Source: Dryococelus australis (taxonomy: Eukaryota > Arthropoda > Insecta > Phasmatodea > Phasmatidae). From it: a stretch of 64,000 bases of DNA. The stretch is from assembly GCA_029891345.1 (NCBI GenBank), contig CM057009.1, forward strand, positions 288,930,966-288,994,965, written 5' to 3'. This document shows positions 24,241 through 34,089 of this stretch, one piece after another. Each line of letters begins with the position of its first letter. Position 1 is the first letter of the stretch. The notes beneath the pieces are model-generated. The model did not search any database. It saw only the letters and a program-made list of their open reading frames with translations, and was not told the origin of the DNA. A program made the position numbers and the translations under genes.

Positions 24241-24754
24241 CGTCGCAAAATACATACTTTTTTATTTGACTTACTCCTACGCCTATGAATAGTAATGTGA
24301 TTATCAGAAACAAATTCAGGGGGCAAAGCAAACGTCAGCAGTTAATAAGCAGCTGGTTTTAATTTTTAAGCGTTTTTTGTAGTAATATATTAAAATATGT
24401 TTTAAAACACTTTAAATGTAATATTTTATATCTTATTTTAATCCTGTATCGTACGGTAATCAGTCTGTTATAAACAGATCTCATTAAAAACAATAATTTG
24501 AGTCAAATATTATTTTAAGCTAATCACTATGGTTATAAAGAGCATTCATGGGGCCAGAAATGATAATTGTAAACTAATTTTCACGAGCCTGGTCTTAATC
24601 GTTCACCTGTGACTATAAATATTCGCTTGCTTATAGACCGCCTTATTATATAATTATTTAAAAAGAATATAAACATATTTATGTAGGCTTGGCTATATAT
24701 GATATAGAAAGTAACGAAAGGATATTACTACAACATTTAAGGACTCTTTTTGAC

Positions 24755-24850
24755 ATGGGGTCAGTGGTCCAGTAGTTTGTATACTGGACTCCTATCCGAG
24801 AGGACGTGTGTTCGTTTCCTATAACTACATGAGAATTTCTTCTTATTTAA
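24755..24850 (+). mobile_element. tRNA-like fragment in right arm
   Basis: Plus-strand ggggtcagtggtccagtagt resembles an A box, and gtgtgttcgtttcc is a decayed B box. It pairs with 17880-18000 in the left arm, which keeps the better B box. Confidence 0.45.
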
Positions 24851-25424
24851 ACACTACCAGATGTCATAGCAAAGTGTGAAATGTACATATTTAAAAATTT
24901 TAACTAATTTTACATTAAGAATAAATTTTCGATATATTTTACTGTTTTTTTTATTAACTGCGGCATTTTTTCAGACATTAAATAAAATACATTTAAATAA
25001 AAATAACTCTACATATTTATAAATGCATTGATTGCTAGGTGCATGATTAGTTTGAAAAGGCTCCATAGCGGAGCGAGCGATCGTGGCAAGTTCACGCGCC
25101 CTTGTCTCGGGTGGTGGTATACACTGGCTGCCTGTCATAACAGGTGTGTCTGCATTGCATGCCTGCCAGTGCGTACATGCATGGTTACAAGACTAGACGA
25201 CTTAAATTTAAATTATATCCTTTTATCGTAAAACAGTAAAAACAAATTGAATAAAGTGAATATTGAAATATTATTGATTAAATAAAAGTATTAAAATTAG
25301 AATATTTTTTTACAAAGGCCGAAGTGGAATGTACTTTAGAATAATTTGTTATGTACATTCTCGTGTATGGAAAATTACATCTTTAAATTCGCAAATAAAT
25401 ATACACACTGGTTATTCGCGCATT

Positions 25425-25735
25425 CTAGCAGGCGATGAAGGAACTGCATAGATGGCAGGCGAAGAAGGCGATAAGATAGAAAGGAAAAAGTGAAAGAGAT
25501 GGAATGAGAAAGAGTAGAGAGAAAGGAAAGAGAGAAAGAGATGGAATGAGATAGAAAGAGAGAAAGAGAGGAGGGAGAGAAAAAGAGACAGAGGAAGAGT
25601 GTAAGGAAAGAAAGAAAGAGCTGGAATGAGAGAGAGAAAGGAAAGAGAGAAAGTGATGGGATGAGAGAGACAAGTGGGAAAAGAAAAAAGAGGAAGAGAG
25701 AGAGAGAGAGGCAATACGGTTTGATAGAGCATGAA
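25425..25735. repeat. Purine-rich tract, right arm
   Basis: About 300 bp of A/G with very few pyrimidines, made of gagaaag/ggaaag words. It is the inverted partner of 17020-17300. Minus-strand frames of 106-211 codons over it are low-complexity serine/leucine runs and are not genes. Confidence 0.85.
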
Positions 25736-26076
25736 AATAAAAGATGAAATGATAACCTACATGGGTGAAGCAAGCCCCACAAATAACCTTAATTGGTTCG
25801 ATGATTGGATTTCGGGATTTCCTACTGCATGCTACTGGGCATCGCCTTTTTGGAGCGGGAAAATGGGAAATTTTTAAGGAAAAGGGACTTTTTATTGAAA
25901 AAGGAAAATTTGTTGGGAAAAAGGGAAATTTCGAGCGGAAAATACAGATTTCAAGGCGAAAACGGTGGGTTTTTGAGGGAAAACGAGAAGTTTTGAGGGA
26001 AATTGAGAAATTCCATGATGACTCCTCGATCTTCAGATCCTGACACTTCAGCCTGTGCACCCAAATCGGCTATACC

Positions 26077-26620
26077 TATAAACTAGAAATATTTGCTTCA
26101 ACGCGATATGTTATAAGTGTTTGAATGGCTTTCATATATACAAAAATATTGGAAAAAATTTCCATTAGTAAATATAAGGTTATGTTTTCATATGCAACAC
26201 AAACTCTGAGAACAAAATAAACCTGCACAATGATGCGCTTCAACTGATTTTCGATTTAAACTTATATATAAATATATTCTTAAATCAAATATTACCTGCA
26301 ATTATATTATTTCTTTCGTGCATTTAGTTCCGTTGATTGGGATATAGAACGTTTCGTGTAACATAACTTCACATATAAAGTAATTATAGTAATTACGGTG
26401 TTGATTTATTTAGTTACACCCAATATTTTTGTTTACGTAGTTAATTTCTGGAATTACAAAAAAAAGGTATTTTAATCTCGTTTACCTAAATAATTTAAGT
26501 GGTTATCAAACATAAATATTTTTTTACCGCACAGATATTACTGTACACGCTTTAAAGGAAAAAAAAAACATTTTCTTTGCTTTTAACATATTATAATACT
26601 GCTGGTTATGTAATATATGG
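26077..26620. repeat. R1 continuation beyond the palindrome
   Basis: 26190-26618 matches 5960-6400 and 10600-11030 (caaaatgatgt-type segment at 26230; tttctggaattacaaaa at 26445; gatattactgta at 26535). With 16700-16749 it reconstructs an uninterrupted R1 unit, which fixes the palindrome as an insertion. R1 stops near 26620. Confidence 0.6.
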
Positions 26621-28095
26621 GAGATTTCGCCAGCCACCAGCAACGTCGCCACAGCTGTGATGTACGCTACGAGGGGAATCGGCAATGGCGCGACAATAGC
26701 TCGACAACATTGTAATGACCGTGAAATGATGGTTCACTTAATTGGTTACATAAGTAATACTTAGCGAGAATTTCATTCAATTTTATTAAGATATTTCTTT
26801 GAGTTAAAATTAGTTGGAACATTATTGCTAGTTTGTTCGGAACTAAAAGATTTCTTTGAATTTTAATCTTGCTAGTAATGTTATTTTAATGATCGATTTT
26901 CAGTTGAAATATTGTAGACTTCTCGGTTTTATTGTTGCAATTTTCAACATTATCTGAACACTCTAAAAAGTATTTTTTTACCTTTACAAGAAAAATCGTT
27001 GCAAACCAGTTGCCAAGGCAATCCTTTGTAAATCTACCGAGAGTTTTCTTGTCAAATTTGCAAAACAATTTTTTTTGTCGTAACATTTCATTGGAATTAA
27101 AATTATTGAGAAGTGTACATAAAATTACGATTTTTCTTCTAGAAAACGAATGTGATACATTAAAAACAGAGAATAACTAAAGAAAAAAAAGTATTTCAGA
27201 ATATAATTTACAATAAAAATAATTACACTTTGCCAGCACGGGGGCTAAAAGCCACACCCCTTGTATGATTAGCTCACAATTTTAACCAGAACACCAACTT
27301 TAATTTAAAATTTGATGTATATGTTTATAATAAATATAAGTACAAGTACCTACAACTTAATAAGTTATTTTGTTAGGAAGAGGTACGTACATTTAGTTCA
27401 TTTTAAGAGTTCGGTTTTTGTGTTAAGAGATTTTGACGGCTCTTAAAAACGAGGTATTAAAAGCCTATTTAAGAGTTCTGTGTAGCTAGGAAACAATAAC
27501 AGTGAATAAATAATACGGTCATGTTTCATTATAATTATCTGAGTCGTTTTAAGTGTTTCACGTTATTCGAACTTTTAATACATGTCTTTTAGCACGCCAC
27601 TACACTTTACATAACCCATAGTTGTTGCACAAACAGCTCTATACGGTATTAAGTTATTCAGAGTCCGCCATTTTGCTGAAGCTCGATGAAACGGGTCAGT
27701 ATGTAGTACAGATATTTATTGAGGTATATTTCAAACACGGCTCTCGTAGTTTTACAAGATAAATCTTTGTACTGTTACAATCATTTGTAAAACTACAAAT
27801 AATTTCTCAGAAAAAGTTACAATTTTTTTTTACAGTGAAGGCAAAAGTAGGGGTTTTCTGAACTAAGTTCTGTTAAGTGGAAACGTAATTATATTTCTGT
27901 ATGGTGGACGATGTGGTAATAGCACTAAACACGTAATATCTTATTTCCAAGATGTGTGCGCTATTAGAATAAAATTACATTCAATCCCAGGGATAAAACA
28001 GTATATTAAAGCCTGGTATATGTTTGAGTGTGAAGCTTCTGTAGTAAAGAAAAACGTGAAAACATAACAATTAGAACCAGTGAGTATGCTCTGAG
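26621..28095. other. Unassigned AT-rich stretch
   Basis: No gene or element recognised. A short GC-rich piece lies at 26620-26710 and another at 27230-27265 (gcacgggggctaaaagccac). Overlapping frames on both strands at 26886-27180 are AT-rich and unconvincing. Confidence 0.5.
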
Positions 28096-28550
28096 CATAA
28101 GAGAGGAATGTATGTCAAACAAAGTAAGTTCCTATAGAATAAATATCAATCATAAGAGAGGAATACCTGTCAAACAAAGTAAGTTCCTATGGAATAAATA
28201 TCAATCATAAGAGAGGAATATCTGTCAAAGAAAGTAAGTTCCTATGGAATAAATATCAATCATAAGAGAGGAATACCTGTCAAACAAAGTAAGTTCCTAT
28301 GGAATAAATATCAATCATAAGAGAGGAATACCTGTCAAACAAAGTAAGTTCCTATGGAATAAATATCAGTCATAAGAGAGGAATATCTGTCAAACAAAGT
28401 AAGTTCCTATGGAATAAATATCAGTCATAAGAGAGGAATACCTGTCAAACAAAGTAAGTTCCTATGGAATAAATATCAGTCATAAGAGAGGAATACCTGT
28501 CAAACAAAGTACGTTCCTATGGAATAAATATCAATCATAAGAGAAATAAA
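28096..28550. repeat. 55-bp tandem array, eight full units
   Basis: Units start at 28096, 28151, 28206, 28261, 28316, 28371, 28426 and 28481, with a partial ninth at 28536. Each unit starts cataagagaggaatacctgt and contains agtaagttcctatgg. The copies differ at only a few positions. The units abut with no unique spacers, so this is a minisatellite, not a CRISPR-like array. Confidence 0.95.
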
Positions 28551-29049
28551 ACCATTCCAGAGATGACTTAAAAACAGAATATTCATACTCATGCCAAGTA
28601 AATTCTGACATGTTTCGTTAATGTGAAACTAATTTAACAATCACAAAATGACAGCTTAACATACATGTAGCTACATTTAAAATTAAAAACAAGGATCAGT
28701 CTTTGAAGAGTCACAATAAATACAGGATCATTGGCATCGAAAACAACGTAATATGGAAAATACCTATAGTAACAAAATCCATGAATTCGAATTAATAGTG
28801 TTATGGAGGAAAAGGATGGATTTAAATCTGCAATTATACACAAATAATTACACATTCTTAGCTAAACGAAGGTTGTAAAACGACTCTGGTGAATAACGAC
28901 GATTGTTTCACGCCACAATGAAATAATGTAATCAAAGAAGACAAAAAGTGTAAATGACATATGAAACAGTTGAAATGAGATTTAATTTATATCGTACATC
29001 GCGAATTAGTATTTTTGGGTTTCCGATACTGAGCAGAATAATTTAACAA
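28551..29049. other. Unassigned AT-rich stretch
   Basis: Nothing recognised between the minisatellite and the SINE-bearing block. One minus-strand frame of 73 codons (28634-28855) has no supporting feature. Confidence 0.5.
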
Positions 29050-29380
29050 GCAATTAAAGTGACATGAACGAACAATTTTTTTTTTTGTTCTTATCACCAA
29101 TCTGGTGAATCACTGCAATGTGACTCAGCACAAGTGAGGGAGTGAGTGAAGAGATTTGTGCGGGTCTTAACAGCGAGGTCTTGAGATCCAATACGGTTGA
29201 ATTGAGTTTAGTATGAAGCAGCGACGGAACGGCAAGGGCGCGGAAACGGAATATCCCCGAGGAAACCCGCGGACCAGCGACATCCCACACACGAGAATCC
29301 GGAGTCGATCCCACCGGGAATGGAACCCTGTCCGCCTAGGTGGAAGCTGAGTAGTCTGACCACTGTACCACCACGGCCAC
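29050..29380 (-). mobile_element. tRNA-derived SINE, copy 2
   Basis: The minus-strand head is tggtacagtggtcagacta (A-box-like, near 29358) followed by cagggttccattcccgg (B-box-like, near 29312). The body contains the reverse of ggaatatccccgaggaaacc and accagcgacatccca, as in copies 1 and 3. The tail runs to a T-rich stretch (29080-29090 on the plus strand). Confidence 0.75.
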
Positions 29381-29900
29381 GGAAGTCATTGAGGGATACA
29401 GTACTTGCTGTGGCGCCGTCCCGCCTGATCTTAAGCGTTTCTCTGTATTTGGCTGTGAAGTGCTATGGCGTACATTATTTCAGGATCAATAAGAGTTCCT
29501 CCTCGAAGGTATCTCCACCTTGTTGAAGCCCTGACGGGCGGGTGAGGAGGTTTGTGTGTCGCTGTGATCCCGAGAGCTGAGGTCCTTGCAACCTGCGATA
29601 TCCTAGCAGAATGCTCTCAGGGCAGCGGTCAGACTAAGAGAGATACCAAATCCAGTATCTAGTATTCCTGGGTTATAATCCAGAGAAATATGTCCAATAT
29701 GTCCATTCCCACTTCAACGTGTTTGCAACCCATTAAGACTCAGTGTACGTATTTATGTATATTGCGCAAAGCACAGGAGATTATTATTTTTCGCCAGTTT
29801 TCAATACTCAGTGCACATTGATCTATGCGCGTAACATATTATTATAAAGATGTGTTCTATATAACGAATGGTTCTTCATTTTAGAGTTCAACAAAAGTAT
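29050..29900. repeat. Duplicated SINE-bearing block, copy 1
   Basis: Beyond the SINE, 29380-29720 is nearly identical to 39640-39965 (gaagtgctatggcgtacatt; gctgaggtccttgcaacctg; aagagagataccaaatccag), and a weaker match continues to about 29900/40170. The SINE sits at the same place in both copies, so it inserted before the duplication. Confidence 0.75.
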
Positions 29901-29999
29901 AGGTGGCAGGCAAGCATTTTAAATACTCGATCACCGCGGCCCCCCTGAGCCACAAAGAGATAGTTTTTCAACTGCATATTTATTTACCATTTGCTGCTC

Positions 30000-30740
30000 T
30001 TCGTACAGTCATCAGATGTTGAACGTTTTTTTCTTCATCTGTGGAATATGCACATGCATATAACTCATTACTAGACAAGAAAGCAGTAAACGATTTAAAT
30101 GATGAGAGCGATGGAAATTATTTACGAAATTAATGATTCCGTACATAAATAAATAAATATATATATCCTTATTTATTTATATTTATGTATTTATATTCAT
30201 ATACACGAATGTAATGACCTAACAGAAACCATCCAGACATGTATATGTGCCTGCATTTTAAATAATTGATGAAATTAAAACTTATATCAAAATATTAAGT
30301 TCGCAATAAGATGTCGTCTGAACTGAGTTTGTGAATAAAAGGTAATAGACTCACTCTTTTGCTCGGATAATTGTACTGTTCACGTTCCAAGTCACTGAGA
30401 CTATGCGTCAAGGTCACCTAGTACTATAGCACGACGAAAGATAAATTCCGGTTGTTTCTGTAGACAAGCAAATTATCTAAAAAAAAAAAAAAAAGAAATC
30501 AATATGCACTGACATATATTTCGTATTGTAATATTGTATTTAAATATGAATTTTTCATTAACAGTTTAATTGGGCTAACCACATAATTGCATGGAACAGT
30601 GAGCGTAGCTGTTCCGTTCTTAGGGATATAAACAGTGAATATCGATAGCAGTAAAACATTCAACATAATGAAAGTACGATCGCGAGTATGCCAACTTGAA
30701 AATGACTGTGATGAATATGGAGCCAAGACTTAAACGTTAA
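30000..30740. repeat. Dispersed R1 tail fragment
   Basis: 30200-30740 matches 7920-8330, broken near 30340-30450 by about 110 bp not seen in R1 b. 30040-30100 (cattactagacaagaaagc) matches 7755. The frame at 30499-30726 is repeat-derived. Confidence 0.6.
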
Positions 30741-31305
30741 GTTCCTTAGTATCCAAAGTTACCACGAGGTATTCGTTCACGATTACACTGCAAGAAGAAA
30801 TGGGAGATAAATTGTGATAATAAAGTAATTTATGAGATGCTTAGTTTCCATAAAAAATGTTCAGTGCCGTTTACACGAGGCGATATTTAGGGAAATTTTT
30901 TCAAGTATTTTATAGAAGAAGATGTTTGCATTAAACTTTTGATGAGTATACACGTATATAAGAAGAGCTACGTCTACACAGAAATTTCCTTGCCCATGAA
31001 GACAAAACTCACAATTTTATAATTTTACTTTTTCGCTTGACTTTACCGGAATCTAAGTGTAAAATTACAACTAGTAAACATTTCAGTTCGTAAAAATAAA
31101 ACTTCTATTTAATAATTTTTCAAATAACACGATGGATTCTAAAACGTCTTACATATTTTGCGACACACCATCAATTGGTACAGTGTCAACGCGCGACTCC
31201 ATATGAGGACGACAAAAAAATTTAAATACTTAATAATAAGCGTTACAGAGCACAGTATTCGATTCCGATGTAGACAGGACCAATAGGATGACGGTAAGTG
31301 AAAAT
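30741..31305. other. Unassigned stretch
   Basis: AT-rich; no element or gene recognised. Confidence 0.5.
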
Positions 31306-31572
31306 GACCTGAAAAATTCGCTAGTTCAGTGCCCTGTAGTTTTGACTTCACATTCGTGTATACACTAATAAGATATCAGCTGTATATAGGTGTCTTGTTG
31401 TGGCAGCACAATGCGATGATTAAGCCTAAAACTTATTGCATGTTTGTTATTGGCTAATTTTTCTCCAGGAAGTATCAACCAATGCTTCGACCAATCGCAA
31501 AAGTAACATGAACTTCCACGTTTGTGAATTCCAGCGTGTATCGACATGAATCCGCGAATGATTCGGGTTTCT
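31306..31572. mobile_element. MITE with inverted ends, copy 1
   Basis: The left end, gacctgaaaaattcgctagt, is the approximate complement of the right end, cgcgaatgattcgggtttc. The same ends border the better-preserved element at 39071-39306. The interior is only partly alike. The frame starting at 31546 begins inside the right terminal repeat, which argues against it being a gene. Confidence 0.6.
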
Positions 31573-34089
31573 GCTGGAATTACAATAGTGGAGAATATAG
31601 TCAGCTCACTTCAACATTGTATTCAGAATGCCCATCTGGGCGGTACCTGTAGTATGTTAGTTATAATGTGTGGTACTGCAAAACGTGGCTGGGTACGTAA
31701 GCAAGTGATACGCCTTTTATTTGCCCAGAAAAGTGTGCTATGCTTCAACGTAGCTGCGATGTACGTATTTCCCTAGTTGTAGCCTTTTGCCAGTGATTCG
31801 TATATACGGTGTCGTAACATGAATCATTTCGGCAGCTCCTTCCGTGGCCTGAATGTGAGGTGGAACGTAAGTCTGCTATGTACGTATGGAGAATGATCGG
31901 CGAGAACATAGTTTCTGTACTATTGTCTTGTGTTATGAATCGTTTAGAAAGCCAGAAACAATGTTCTCGACGAGGTTCCTCACATCACTGGTCATCTACA
32001 GCAGCACGTATATGTGTCGAAATCAAGGTGAGTTATATCATGGTACAATTTGTGTGCATTCAGATTTAAAACATTATCCGGTCAACATTGTCGACCAAAG
32101 TTAATTCTAAATAGCCTACAGATTATTTCCCTTTACACCAAGAAAATATCTCATTAATGTTTTTGAGCATATATATAGCTAACACTTGATATTTTCTTCT
32201 GTGTTTATAGCACTGATAATTAAATGCATTGATATGTTTAAGTATTGCCCCTCAAAAGATTTGGCGATCTTCCCTCCAGTACTGTAGGTATAAACAGATC
32301 ACATGCAAACATCTGTTTACTGTTATATCTTTCGGCAGTATAATATGTACATATTGCAAGAAATGTTTCTGTATTTCTCCCTTACGTAAAAAATGACAAT
32401 TCATATTCGATTAGATATTTTTATTTTATTGCGTTACTACTTGACCCTGCCAGCATGTTTACATACATGAACGAGATTCTTGAGAATGATATTGATAATT
32501 CTATCTCCAGTTGCAACGATCATGCCTCAACGAGAAGTCCATAATGTGACGGTTGCATCGTGTAGAAGTCTGGTCACTTTTCGTCTAAGCTAAACATGCC
32601 TGTTTTCTTTTACTCATGTGTCGTTTTTTTAGAATTATAATATTATGATACCTGCTGACCATGTTACATTAATTCCATGGTTTATATACCGCCGTTGCTC
32701 CTGCAAACCCCTCTATGCACAAATTATGTCGAAATGTGAACTGTGCGCTTAAAGAAGCAGAAATTCGCTGGGTACTGTTCTACAAATGTCGTTATCCATA
32801 CGTGAAACTGATACGGTAGTTAAAATGCGCCTATGGAATTCGCTATATGTAACATTTACACATAGCGGCCTTTGAAAAGCCACAAAACAAGCGTAGCTCT
32901 TCACCAAATCCGCTATGTGTACCTTCCCGCTATACTCGTTCATCAATAATCTGTACTCCGCTTGTATCGTCTAACGTTACTCGCATCTCGATGATAGAAT
33001 GAGGGTGCAGGTGCATTTAATTGAGGACTATGGTACCAGTAAGCTATCTGAGTGCTTTTTCGTATAACTTAGAAACGTCTTCACTATCGTGTAAACCTCG
33101 CGATATTCTGTATGGTACCAAAATATTAGTACCAGAATGGAAGTGTTTGTATAGGATGTTCACGGTAAAATGAGCACTTTTGCAAGCCCTGTCTAAGATC
33201 TACATGTATGCACGTTGCGTGTTACTCTGCCTTATGTAAAATTACATTGCCGTGGGCCTCATCACTTTATTCATGCGTCGGTCAAGTGAAACTGTGAAAT
33301 TTATAGAAAAGTAAATAATTTACTAAACTACTCTCGTTTTTCTTCTTCCGACCATTATAAAAACCAGAAATCAGAATAAATAATTTATGTCATCAAAAGT
33401 GATTACCTAACACTTTTTATGCGACGTTAAGATATGGAACCACTTTCCGTCCATCGTTACCAACGTAATTGCGTTAAAATATATGAAGGCACGAGCAGTG
33501 AAGAAGTTATGTCGGGTAAAGGGCAGCAGTGCTATTATTCTTGGTATCAGTTCACCCGAAACGTCTGTTAGTTATACTTGAAGCATTTTACATCTTCACG
33601 TTTACAGACGACAATGACGGCATTATGAACCCGCTGAATGCTGCAAAAGAACTCAAACGTTGTTTAGACCTACATGTCCCACTTGCTGGAGCTGTTGTAA
33701 ACATGATAATTTCCGGAAACCGCAATATGGAGACGGATGCTGATACGCACTCCAATTTGACACATGAAACAGTCCATAGAAACACTGTAATTAAAATTAT
33801 GTCGATAGTATTTGGGCTACGCTCTGTAATGAAATTGACACTTTCATTGCTTTTCACATAGTAACGCGGGTTCCACAGCCATAGTTTTACGTAATTTACA
33901 TTGTCTGTTATATCAAATATTCGTAACATACATTTCAGTTACATTTGTTTGAGGCAGTAGTTAGCATTCTGTACTTATTTCATGTGATATCTTTATTCAA
34001 CCACTGTGATCATCTGCAGCCCAAAAGAAGGTTGAAGATTTAATAAATGTGTGCAATGCAGGAAAAGTATCCGGTATTAGGAAGAAGCT
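31573..34089. other. Unassigned 2.5 kb with short frames
   Basis: Frames at 31860-32104, 32749-32946 and 33529-33929 overlap or oppose each other and have no recognised product. 33160-33200 (tgttcacggtaaaatgagca) resembles one end of the MITE at 56259-56490, but the partner end was not found nearby. Confidence 0.45.
32841..32867. other. Short inverted repeat
   Basis: A 12-bp stem with one mismatch (cgctatatgtaa paired with ttacacatagcg) and a three-base loop. Further cgctatgtgta words occur at 32915 and 37255. Confidence 0.6.

Larger units (their letters stand above)
16750..26076. mobile_element. 9.3-kb near-palindromic (foldback-like) element
   Basis: Two long inverted arms meet around a spacer of about 55 bp (20531-20585). 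The outer tips are ggcatagccgattcgggtgc on the left and its near-complement at 26057-26076. The element splits an R1 unit: R1 ends at 16749 and resumes from 26077. The arms hold, from the outside in, a pyrimidine/purine tract, a tRNA-like fragment, and the ends of one acidic reading frame that starts in the spacer. No transposase was found. It resembles foldback elements or a palindromic duplication of one element; which one is not decidable here. Confidence 0.75.
20586..26076. repeat. Right arm of the palindrome
   Basis: Inverted counterpart of the left arm but about 5.5 kb long, because of about 1.6 kb found only here (22620-24240). The outer 350 bp (25740-26076) pair with 16750-17000 in the order of the tip, an AT-rich stretch of repeated tttcc/ggaaa words, then the purine tract. 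In the right arm that word repeat is expanded. Confidence 0.75.

Noticed and set aside
25375-26060. Minus-strand ORFs up to 211 codons
   Set aside because: They lie over the purine-rich tract and its flanking ggaaa-word repeat; low-complexity serine/leucine/phenylalanine.
28096-28550. CRISPR-like repeat array
   Set aside because: Units abut without unique spacers, and the genome is eukaryotic.
31546-31776. 76-codon plus-strand ORF
   Set aside because: Starts within a MITE terminal repeat, and no domain is recognised.
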